Shown: piece after piece, positions 1 through 5,607 of the stretch
How the letters are laid out: each line of letters opens with the position of its first letter
Numbering within the stretch: position 1 is the stretch's first letter
Origin: Bacteriovoracaceae bacterium UBA2428
GTDB lineage: Bacteria; Bdellovibrionota; UBA2428
Reading direction: 5' to 3'
DNA: 8,706 nucleotides
NCBI GenBank assembly: GCA_002343545.1
Contig: DDRA01000167.1
Location: forward strand, 33,468 to 42,173
Notes under the pieces: generated by a model
What the model was told of the DNA's origin: nothing
The model's input: the letters and a program-made list of their open reading frames with translations, nothing else
Database searches by the model: none
Translations under genes and position numbers: made by a program

Positions 1-24
1 CGAAGTCCGCTTAAGCGGACTTCG
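1..24. repeat. Perfect 24-bp palindrome at the 3' end of pdxT
   Basis: Bases 1-24 equal their own reverse complement. As RNA they form a stem of up to 10 bp closed by a TTAA centre. The segment overlaps the last visible pdxT codons (reading R-L-S-G-L). It could be the hairpin of an intrinsic terminator for pdxST that overlaps the coding end, but any U-tract would lie outside the window. It could also belong to a dispersed palindromic repeat. The palindrome is directly visible; its role is inference. Confidence 0.6.
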
Positions 25-572
25 TCGACGAAATCTCGGTGAAAGCGAGAGGGGGCGCGGAGCGAAAGCTCCGGATGGAAGGTCGAGAGAAACACGTGTC
101 CGCTGCGCACGTAGACGGGTTGACCCTCGTAAGCCGCGAGAACCTCGACGTCGGGGCCCACGCGCTCGAGAATCGGCGCGCGAATGAAGCTGACTTCGTC
201 GCCAAGGAGTTCGGCCTGAAAACTATCGAGCTGACGCCCGTAACCGTTGCGCGTGACGTCGACATCGATCCAGCCGAAGGAACGCTGATCGGGATGGTGC
301 ACGGTCTTGGCGGCGAGGATCGCTCCCGCGCAGATGCCCCAGACGGGCTTCGCGCGGCCGTAGTCACCGAGCGCGTCTTCCATGTCGAAGGCCTTGAGGA
401 GCTTGAGCATCGTGGTCGACTCGCCGCCCGGCAAGATCAAGCCGTCCACGCTCGCGAGGACCTTTTCGTCGCGAACCTCGACGAATTCGGCGCCCGCGGC
501 CTCGACGTGCGCCCGGTGCGGCGAAACCGCTCCCTGCAAGGCCAGCACGCCGATCCGCGGTTTCCGTTCCAT
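1..572 (-). CDS. pdxT: PdxT, glutaminase subunit of pyridoxal 5'-phosphate synthase (C-terminal end cut by window)
   Basis: Glutamine amidotransferase that hydrolyses glutamine and channels ammonia to PdxS in DXP-independent vitamin B6 synthesis; cytoplasmic. Translation of the minus strand from ATG at 572 gives about 190 residues with no stop before the window edge. PdxT is normally about 190-200 residues, so only a few codons should be missing. Visible family motifs: N-terminal RIGVLALQGAV, PGGEST near residues 49-53, the nucleophile elbow GICAGAIL with catalytic Cys81, RNGYGRQLDSF near 108-118, FIRAP near 129-133, and FHPE near 165-168 supplying catalytic His166 and Glu168. Family members usually read GTCAG at the elbow, so Ile80 is a mild variant. 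The start is supported by AGGAG at 582-578 with a 5-nt spacer. It follows pdxS on the same strand after 115 bp. The final codons lie in a perfect palindrome at 1-24. Identification is secure. Confidence 0.96.
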   Translation of the reverse strand, partial: MERKPRIGVLALQGAVSPHRAHVEAAGAEFVEVRDEKVLASVDGLILPGGESTTMLKLLKAFDMEDALGDYGRAKPVWGICAGAILAAKTVHHPDQRSFGWIDVDVTRNGYGRQLDSFQAELLGDEVSFIRAPILERVGPDVEVLAAYEGQPVYVRSGHVFLSTFHPELSLRAPSRFHRDFVDEVRLSGL

Positions 573-577
573 TCTTA

Positions 578-582
578 CTCCT
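578..582 (-). promoter_or_regulatory. Ribosome binding site of pdxT, next to a second SD-like motif in the palindrome arm
   Basis: AGGAG with a 5-nt spacer precedes the pdxT ATG. A second, upstream Shine-Dalgarno-like string AAGGAG (589-584) is mostly contained in the 3' arm of the large inverted repeat, so in the folded transcript it would be base-paired while the proximal one stays free. This fixes the pdxT start at 572. Confidence 0.7.
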
Positions 583-584
583 GC

Positions 585-685
585 TCCTTGATTTAAACTT
601 CCTACGGCAAGGCCGCAGGGAGCGAAATGTATTCCAAATACATGAGTCGACCGAGAACGCCGCCGTAGGGAGTTTAAATCAAGGA
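585..685. repeat. 101-bp imperfect palindromic element filling the pdxS-pdxT intergenic gap
   Basis: The arms 585-608 and 662-685 are reverse complements at 23 of 24 positions; the exception is 600/670, which would still pair as a U-G wobble in plus-strand RNA. The 53-nt interior holds a 7-bp hairpin (627-633 with 637-643, ATGTATT/AATACAT). It also has a segment (612-619) that can pair with the inner part of the left arm (601-608), an alternative to the long stem. The element begins 2 nt after the pdxS stop codon and its last bases run into the pdxT Shine-Dalgarno region. It has no coding capacity of note. Possible identities are an ERIC/MITE-like dispersed palindrome inserted in the operon, or an RNA structure that sets the ratio or stability of the pdxS and pdxT messages. 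I cannot name a known family. Confidence 0.75.
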
Positions 686-687
686 CA

Positions 688-1578
688 CTACCAACCGCGT
701 TCGGCCATGCGCTGCTCGGGAGCCAAGGTCTTGAGCTCGAGGCCGCGCATGGCGGCGCCGAGGTCGCGCGACACTTCGAGAAGGATCTCGGGGTCCTTGT
801 AGCGGGCCGCGGCCTTCACGATGGCGGCGGCGAAGGCCTTGGGGTTCGAGGACTTGAAGATGCCGCTGCCCACGAAGACGGCTTCCGCGCCGAGCTGCAG
901 GCAGAGGGCCGCGTCGGCCGGGGTCGAGACGCCGCCCGCCGCGAAGTTCGGAACCGGAAGCTTCCCGAGCTCGCGGACCTTGAGCAGGAGCTCGTAGGGC
1001 GCGCCGAGGTTCTTGGCTTCGGTCATGAGCTCGGCCGCGTCGAGCTTCGTGACCCGGCGGATTTCTTGGTGAATTTGGCGCAGGTGGCGCACGGCCTCGA
1101 CGATGTTGCCGGTGCCGGGCTCGCCCTTCGTGCGGATCATCGCCGCGCCTTCGCCGATGCGGCGGAGCGCTTCGCCCAAGTTCGTGGCGCCGCAGACGAA
1201 GGGCGCCGCGAAGCCGTGCTTGTCGATGTGGTAGGCCTCGTCGGCCGGGGTCAGGACTTCGGACTCGTCGATGTAGTCGACTTCGAGGGCCTGAAGGATT
1301 TGGGCTTCCACGAAGTGGCCGATGCGGCACTTGGCCATGACGGGGATCGAAACCGCGGCCTGGATCTCTTCGATGAGCATGGGGTCCGACATGCGGGCCA
1401 CGCCACCCTCTTTCCGGATGTCCGAGGGAACGCGCTCGAGCGCCATGACGGCCACCGCGCCGGCTTCCTCGGCGATACGGGCCTGTTCCGCGTCGACGAC
1501 GTCCATGATGACGCCGCCTTTGAGCATTTCCGCGAGAGCGACCTTCGTGTTGGGTTGGGTGGATTGCTTTTGAGCCAT
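688..1578 (-). CDS. pdxS: PdxS, pyridoxal 5'-phosphate synthase lyase subunit
   Basis: Synthesises PLP from ribose 5-phosphate, glyceraldehyde 3-phosphate and PdxT-derived ammonia. In characterised homologues it forms a (beta/alpha)8 dodecamer decorated with PdxT. The 296-residue length is typical and the sequence is highly conserved throughout. Visible landmarks: GGVIMDV with Asp26, [19 protein letters not shown] near 37-55, [10 protein letters not shown] with the first active-site lysine Lys83, [15 protein letters not shown] near 100-114, [18 protein letters not shown] with the second lysine Lys151, [33 protein letters not shown], and the usual C-terminal EQRMAERGW. The ATG at 1578 is preceded by a purine-rich AGAGAGGG (1589-1582) as ribosome binding site. 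It is the first gene of the leftward pdxS-pdxT operon and diverges from the pdxR-like gene. Secure assignment. Confidence 0.98.
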   Translation of the reverse strand: MAQKQSTQPNTKVALAEMLKGGVIMDVVDAEQARIAEEAGAVAVMALERVPSDIRKEGGVARMSDPMLIEEIQAAVSIPVMAKCRIGHFVEAQILQALEVDYIDESEVLTPADEAYHIDKHGFAAPFVCGATNLGEALRRIGEGAAMIRTKGEPGTGNIVEAVRHLRQIHQEIRRVTKLDAAELMTEAKNLGAPYELLLKVRELGKLPVPNFAAGGVSTPADAALCLQLGAEAVFVGSGIFKSSNPKAFAAAIVKAAARYKDPEILLEVSRDLGAAMRGLELKTLAPEQRMAERGW

Positions 1579-1614
1579 GCGCCCTCTCTAGCGGATAACG
1601 CGGGTCACTCTCCA

Positions 1615-1674
1615 GGGACACATCGACCTCTGGAAATGGGACAGAATTCGCGTGACTCTGCTTCGAGAATTCGC
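1615..1674. promoter_or_regulatory. Candidate PdxR operator: short direct repeats with 23-bp spacing between pdxS and pdxR
   Basis: Two overlapping sets of direct repeats occur: GGGACA at 1615-1620 and 1638-1643, and AGAATTCGC at 1643-1651 and 1666-1674. Each pair is offset by exactly 23 bp, roughly two helical turns. MocR-family regulators, including PdxR proteins, typically bind direct repeats spaced by about whole helical turns in divergent promoters, so position and geometry fit. The repeats are short and the link to binding is inference. If the regulator starts at GTG 1652, the right end lies inside its first codons; if it starts at ATG 1691 the whole array is upstream. Confidence 0.35.
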
Positions 1675-3139
1675 TTTGTATTTCGCCCAGATGGACCGCC
1701 AACCCTATTTGCGCCTGAACTTCGGGGCCGACACTTCGAAGGGCCGCATCACCGTCGAGCAGATCGTTTCGGTCATCCGGGCGCAGATCGTCGGGCGCAC
1801 GGCGGTCGCGGGATTGCGGCTTCCCCCGGTGCGCGTGCTCGCGCACCAGCTCCACGTCTCGAAGAACACGGTGCAGGCGGCCTACGAAGAACTCAAGTCG
1901 CAAGGCCTCGTGGAGAGCCGCAATCGACTCGGGCTCTACATCACGCCGCCCAAGGCCATCCAGAAGCCGCTCTCGTCGTGGAAGATTCCCTTTCCCGAGT
2001 TCCGCAACATCGGTCCGCTCGAAGCTTCGGCGCGATCGCGTCGCGGCGGCATCAACCTAAGCTCGGTCTTCATCGATCCGGACCTGCTGCCCAAAGAAAA
2101 AATCGCCTCGTGCTTCCGCAGCGTCCTCACGAGCCCGGGCCTGAGCTTCTACTCCGATTACCAAGGCTACCGCCCCTTACGCGAGAAGATCGCCGAGCGT
2201 CTGCGCAAACGCGGAATCTCGGCCGAAGCCGACCACATCGTCACGACGATCGGTTCGCAGCAGGCGCTCGACTTGACCTTCCGCATGCTCGAGCAGCCGA
2301 AGATCGCCACCGAGAACCCGGCCTACCATCTCGCGAAAGTCCTGCTCGAGATGAACGACGCCGAGATGGTGGGGCTGCCGCTCGACCCCTTCACGGGCGC
2401 GCCGCTCGCCAAGTGGGAAGAGCTCTTCCGCAAGCACCGTCCGAAGCTCGTTTATCTCACGAGCAACTTCCAGAACCCGACGGGCTATTCGTACACGACG
2501 CAAGAGATCCAGCAGATCCTTGAGCTCTCGGAGCGCTACGGCTTCGCGATTCTCGAGGACGACTGGGGCTCGGACATGATGAGCTTCTCGGAGTTCCGCC
2601 CTTGCATGCGCGCGATCGGCGGACCGAACGTGCTTTACGTGAACTCCTTCACGAAGAAAGTGCTGCCCTCCTTCCGCCTGGGCTACCTGCTCGCGAACGA
2701 GAACTCCGTCGAGACGCTCGTGAACGCCAAGCGCGTATCGGCCTTCGGCATGCCCGCCGTCATCGAAGCGACGCTCTTCGAGTTCCTCGATCGCGGCTAC
2801 TACGATTCGCACCTTAAGCAGCTGCACGCCGAACTCGACGAACGCTACCGCCACGCGCTCGACCTGCTGCGCACGCTCATGCCGCCCGAAGTGCGTTGGA
2901 CCACCCCGGGCGGCGGCCCCGTGCTTTGGGTCGAGGTGCCCGAGCGCGTGCGGCTCTCCGTCATCCAGGAGCGACTCAAGGCCAAGAACATCACGCTCGC
3001 CGTGAAGCTGAGCGCCTTCTTCGGCGAGCCACACCTACACGGCTTCATGCTCGGCTACGCCTTCCTCAAACCGAAAGAGCTCGAGACGGGACTCGAACGT
3101 CTGGCCGCCGAGATCCGCCTCGAGCTGGAGACGCGCTAG
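1652..3139 (+). CDS. pdxR: MocR/GntR-family regulator with aminotransferase-like domain, PdxR type
   Basis: Probable PLP-responsive transcription factor controlling the divergent pdxST operon. The N-terminal GntR winged helix spans about residues 33-97, with RLPPVRVLAHQLHVSKNTVQAAYEELKSQGLVESR as its core. A linker follows, then a fold-type I aminotransferase domain from about 130 to 490. Cofactor-site signatures are present: GSQQALDL near 201-208, SNFQNPTG with Asn275, ILEDDWGSD with Asp303/304, and SFTKKVLPSFRLGYL, where Lys335 aligns with the PLP Schiff-base lysine and Arg342 follows. Length (495) suits the family. The start is uncertain: GTG 1652 has a weak GGGA 10 nt upstream. ATG 1691 (MDRQPYLRL) gives a more typical MocR N-terminus but no ribosome site, so it could be leaderless. 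The PdxR label rests on the neighbourhood; the MocR architecture is clear. Confidence 0.92.
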   Translation: MTLLREFALYFAQMDRQPYLRLNFGADTSKGRITVEQIVSVIRAQIVGRTAVAGLRLPPVRVLAHQLHVSKNTVQAAYEELKSQGLVESRNRLGLYITPPKAIQKPLSSWKIPFPEFRNIGPLEASARSRRGGINLSSVFIDPDLLPKEKIASCFRSVLTSPGLSFYSDYQGYRPLREKIAERLRKRGISAEADHIVTTIGSQQALDLTFRMLEQPKIATENPAYHLAKVLLEMNDAEMVGLPLDPFTGAPLAKWEELFRKHRPKLVYLTSNFQNPTGYSYTTQEIQQILELSERYGFAILEDDWGSDMMSFSEFRPCMRAIGGPNVLYVNSFTKKVLPSFRLGYLLANENSVETLVNAKRVSAFGMPAVIEATLFEFLDRGYYDSHLKQLHAELDERYRHALDLLRTLMPPEVRWTTPGGGPVLWVEVPERVRLSVIQERLKAKNITLAVKLSAFFGEPHLHGFMLGYAFLKPKELETGLERLAAEIRLELETR

Positions 3140-3150
3140 TTGTCTCCGGC
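3124..3150 (+). promoter_or_regulatory. RNA hairpin across the pdxR stop and the next gene's start
   Basis: GCTGGAGAC (3124-3132) pairs with GTCTCCGGC (3142-3150), giving a 9-bp stem (one U-G wobble) with a 9-nt loop. The stem buries the GGAG (3127-3130) that would serve as ribosome site for the TTG at 3140. There is no T-run behind it, so it is not a standard intrinsic terminator. A role in translational coupling or in limiting expression of the downstream gene is inference. Confidence 0.4.
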
Positions 3151-3529
3151 GAGATCACGGCGCGTCCGCAACAAGTCGTACTTCCTGGGGGCCCTCGCGG
3201 GGCTGCACTTCCTGCCCTCGTTTTCGGCGGGCGCGGAGACGAAGGCCCTCGGCCCCGTCTGGTCTTTCTTGGTGGCGGGCGCGATCGCCTACCTCCTGTC
3301 GCAGTGCTACCGCCGCTCGCAGGCGCTCGAGCGTCGCTTCCTCTTGGCGCTCGCTTATTTTTTCGGGGTCACGTCGAGCCTCGTGGCGGGGCCCGAAGTC
3401 CAGGCGCAGATCCACGCCTACCGGCTCGACACCCTCGGCACGCTCGCCCTCGTCGGCCTTTCGGTTTTCCAACGCCGACGCCTGGGGCGCGGAGCGGCGG
3501 CGAATCCGAACGCGCACGTCCCGCGGTAG
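3140..3529 (+). CDS. Small predicted membrane protein of unknown function
   Basis: 129 residues; I do not recognise a family. After a basic N-terminus (RSRRVRNK) there is a weakly hydrophobic stretch near 13-30, then three clearer hydrophobic segments at about 38-56 (GPVWSFLVAGAIAYLLS), 67-84 (FLLALAYFFGVTSSLVAG) and 97-111 (LDTLGTLALVGLSVF). The tail is basic (QRRRLGRG). This suggests a three- or four-pass inner-membrane protein. The proposed start is TTG directly after the pdxR stop, with GGAG 9 nt upstream; no ATG or GTG lies in the N-terminal part of the frame. It sits 12 bp before the GT87 gene on the same strand, so a shared transcript and an accessory role in the same membrane process are possible but unproven. 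Reality of the gene is likely; the start is uncertain because of the TTG and the hairpin over its ribosome site. Confidence 0.65.
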   Translation: MSPARSRRVRNKSYFLGALAGLHFLPSFSAGAETKALGPVWSFLVAGAIAYLLSQCYRRSQALERRFLLALAYFFGVTSSLVAGPEVQAQIHAYRLDTLGTLALVGLSVFQRRRLGRGAAANPNAHVPR

Positions 3530-3541
3530 GCCGGAGCCCGC

Positions 3542-4723
3542 GTGACTTCTCCTCTCTCGCGGCTCTCACGCGCGTTGTCCGGCAAAGCCTGGCCGTGGAT
3601 CGCGGCGGGCCTCGGCCTCTTGATCCTCGTGAGCGCGGCGAGCCGCTACCTCGTCGCCGACGGGCATGACTTCCAAGCCTACTACTACGCCGCCCAACGT
3701 CTCCTGCACGGCGAGAGCCCCTACCGCTACCAGGTCGAGTACGCCTTCAAGTACCCGGCCGTCTTCGCCCTCGCCTTCGCTCCCTTCGCGCTCTTTCCCT
3801 ACGACGTCGCGCGGACCCTCTACACGATCCTCCACGCCGCGCTGGCGCTCGCGCTGCCCTGGGGCGTCTGGCGCTTCGCCCGGGGCGAAAACACCTCGCC
3901 GCTCCTCGCCCCGCGCTTTCGCGTGGGCGTGATCGTCGCGTTCGTCGCGAGCTTCCGCTTCGTCGACAACGAGTTCCAGATCAGCCAGATCGGGCTCTGG
4001 ACCTTCGCCGCGATGCTCGGGGGCCTCGCGTGCCTGCGTCGCGCGCCTCGCGCCGCGCCGACCGCGCTCGGCACGACGCTCTTCACGCTCGGCGCCGTCA
4101 CGAAGGTCCACAGCCTCGTCGCCTTCGTCGCGTTCGGGCGCGCCGCGGCTTGGCGGCGTTGGGCCCCCTACGCCCTGCTCGCCCTGGCCGTCGTCCTGCT
4201 GCCGAGCCCGGAGCACTGGCTCGATTGGGCCCGTCAGATGAAGCTGACGACCCCCGACCTGCCGACGCCGCCTTACGCGAGGAACGTGCAGGGATTCTAC
4301 CCGATGGCCGTAACGCTCTTCGGCTGGTCGGCGCTCGGCTACGCTCCGCTGCTCCTGGCGCTGCCGTTCTTCGTGGCGGCCTTCCTCGCGCTGCCGCGTT
4401 TCGATCTAGCCGACGCGCGAAGCCAGCCGGCCGCGCTCTTCCTTACGGTCGCGACGTGGCTGACGCTGGGGTGCCTGTCGTCGCCGCTGCCGTGGCACTA
4501 CACCTATTCCTTCGCGTGGGCCGTCCTGCCGCTGAGCTGGGCCGTCGCGAGCCGCGCGGAACGGCGAGGGCTCCTCGCGCTCGCGCTCTTCTTGGGGCTG
4601 ACCCCCAAGGGGATCATCGGCTTCGACGTGGCGGCCTTCCTCGAAGGGCGCCAGAGCGTCGCGATCGTCTTCTTGCTGCTGGGCTTGATCTTCGCCCGCC
4701 AGGCGCGACGCCTCGCGCGCTAA
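3542..4723 (+). CDS. Glycosyltransferase family 87 (DUF2029) integral membrane protein
   Basis: 393 residues with about ten hydrophobic segments, typical of GT-C enzymes that use polyprenyl-phosphate sugar donors on the outer face of the cytoplasmic membrane. Family-type features: after the first membrane helix (about 18-33), the loop motif DFQAYYYAAQRLLHGESPY with Asp43 as candidate catalytic acid, then FKYPAVFALAFAPFALFP. NEFQISQIGLW near 143-153 resembles the GQ(V/I)N region of the family. TKVHSLVAFVAF near 187-198 matches the usual K-x-x-P/S-x helix, and SSPLPWHYTY near 313-322 is the C-terminal W-H motif. Actinobacterial relatives are alpha-mannosyltransferases; sugar and acceptor here are unknown. 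GTG at 3542 has GGAG (3533-3536) five nt upstream. The stop overlaps the stop of the convergent minus-strand gene by 4 bp. Confidence 0.85.
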   Translation: MTSPLSRLSRALSGKAWPWIAAGLGLLILVSAASRYLVADGHDFQAYYYAAQRLLHGESPYRYQVEYAFKYPAVFALAFAPFALFPYDVARTLYTILHAALALALPWGVWRFARGENTSPLLAPRFRVGVIVAFVASFRFVDNEFQISQIGLWTFAAMLGGLACLRRAPRAAPTALGTTLFTLGAVTKVHSLVAFVAFGRAAAWRRWAPYALLALAVVLLPSPEHWLDWARQMKLTTPDLPTPPYARNVQGFYPMAVTLFGWSALGYAPLLLALPFFVAAFLALPRFDLADARSQPAALFLTVATWLTLGCLSSPLPWHYTYSFAWAVLPLSWAVASRAERRGLLALALFLGLTPKGIIGFDVAAFLEGRQSVAIVFLLLGLIFARQARRLAR

Positions 4724-5241
4724 CGCCGCTCCGTCACGAGCTCCTTCGACACGAGGTTCAGGCCGCGCTGCGAGCGCGGGTCGCCCGCTTCGAAGGCGGC
4801 GCAGTGGAGCGTCGGCAGGAGCGCGGCGTCGGGAACGTCGTCGCGGACCGTCTCGAGGCAAAGCAGGCGCAGCGGCGCGAAGACCTCGACGCGCAACTGC
4901 AGGTAGCGCGGATCCGCGGACGAGCTCGGCGGGAAGGCGCGGTAGAGCACGACGCGGCCCCGCCAGTCGCCCGACTCGAAAGGGGCCGAAGCCTGGCGAA
5001 CGTCCTGCGGGCGCGTCGGCGCCGGCACGGAGAACTCGAGCCGCGCGGCCGACGCGTCGGACCGCGGAAGCTCGCAACGGAAGGCGCCTTCGCCGACGCC
5101 CGGCGCGGCGCAGGTCGCGCGCCAGAACTGAAGCTCGAAGGCGTAGCGACGCGTGGAGGCCCCGGGGTTCCATGCCGGGGCCGCCACGACGGCCGCACTC
5201 GCGAACGCGAAGGCCAGGGTCACGAAGCGGGTCGTTTTCAT
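4720..5241 (-). CDS. Secreted protein of unknown function with four cysteines
   Basis: 173 residues, family not recognised. The N-terminus MKTTRFVTLAFAFASAAVVAAPAW is a clear Sec signal peptide (basic start, hydrophobic core, Ala-x-Ala-type cleavage near residues 19-23), so the mature protein of about 150 residues is probably periplasmic or exported. Mature cysteines at 44, 56, 128 and 147 could form two disulphides. Alternating strands such as YAFELQFW, GRVVLYRAF, LQLRVEVFAPLRLLCLE suggest a beta-rich fold. ATG at 5241 is preceded by AAGGAGA with a 6-nt spacer, and it overlaps the cutA stop as ATGA, so the two are very likely cotranscribed and coupled. The frame stays open further upstream, but that part lies over cutA in another frame and lacks a signal peptide at its start; the short form is preferred. 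Its stop overlaps that of the GT87 gene. Confidence 0.8.
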   Translation of the reverse strand: MKTTRFVTLAFAFASAAVVAAPAWNPGASTRRYAFELQFWRATCAAPGVGEGAFRCELPRSDASAARLEFSVPAPTRPQDVRQASAPFESGDWRGRVVLYRAFPPSSSADPRYLQLRVEVFAPLRLLCLETVRDDVPDAALLPTLHCAAFEAGDPRSQRGLNLVSKELVTERR

Positions 5242-5552
5242 GTCGTCTCCTTCTCGATCCAGGCGAGATAATCCGGCAGCCCGCCCACGACGTCGAGCAC
5301 GACGATCGCCGGCAATTCGTAGGGATGCGAGGCGCGCAAGCTCTCGACGAGCGCTTCGACCCGCTCGCCCGAGGTCTTCAGCCAGAGAAGGGATTCCTGG
5401 GACTCTTCGATCCGCCCCTCCCATCGGTAGCAAGCGGCCACCCCGGGCCACGCGTTCGCGCACGCGGCGAGACGCGCCTCGACCACGGCCCGGCCCGCCG
5501 CGCGCGCGGCGTCTTGGCTGGGATAGGTCGAGTAGACGATCTTCGGGCCCAT
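5238..5552 (-). CDS. cutA: CutA-like protein (divalent cation tolerance family)
   Basis: Small trimeric ferredoxin-like protein of the CutA1 family, linked historically to copper tolerance in E. coli though its exact role is unsettled. The 104-residue length is standard. Diagnostic strings are all present: IVYSTYPSQDAAR at the start, ARLAACANAWPGV near 26-38, CYRWEGRIEESQESLLWLKT near 41-60, and SHPYELPAIVVLDVVGGLPDYLAWI near 75-99. The conserved cysteine in LAAC (Cys31) is kept. The ATG at 5552 has no clear Shine-Dalgarno sequence; a -10-like TATAAC about 40 nt upstream would give a leader of roughly 33 nt. The gene diverges from the delta-60 lipoprotein gene and its TGA overlaps the ATG of the downstream secreted-protein gene. 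Confidence 0.93.
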   Translation of the reverse strand: MGPKIVYSTYPSQDAARAAGRAVVEARLAACANAWPGVAACYRWEGRIEESQESLLWLKTSGERVEALVESLRASHPYELPAIVVLDVVGGLPDYLAWIEKETT

Positions 5553-5571
5553 CCGCGGAGTCGTAGCGCCC

Positions 5572-5607
5572 GGGACGGACGCCGTCGAGCGAGTTATACT
5601 CGCTGGC
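5572..5607. promoter_or_regulatory. Divergent promoter region with a 17-bp palindrome carrying -10 boxes on both strands
   Basis: Bases 5588-5604 form a palindrome: 7-bp arms AGCGAGT/ACTCGCT around TAT. On the plus strand it contains TATACT (5595-5600, 5 of 6 to the sigma70 consensus); on the minus strand TATAAC (5598-5593, also 5 of 6). Plus-strand transcription would begin near 5606-5608, essentially at the lipoprotein ATG. Minus-strand transcription would begin near 5586, giving a short cutA leader. The -35 matches are poor (GGGACG at 5572-5577 for plus). The symmetry could also be an operator for a dimeric repressor covering both starts. Sequence facts are direct; activity is inferred. 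Confidence 0.5.

Noticed and set aside
1592..1620. Possible pdxS promoter on the minus strand: TATCCG (1597-1592) with TGTCCC (1620-1615) 17 bp upstream
   Set aside because: Both hexamers are poor matches, and a start about 7 nt downstream would cut into the pdxS ribosome site, leaving too short a leader.
674..1903. Long minus-strand open frame of 409 codons over pdxS and the start of pdxR
   Set aside because: Low-complexity Arg/Gly/Pro-rich shadow frame of pdxS, as expected in GC-rich DNA.
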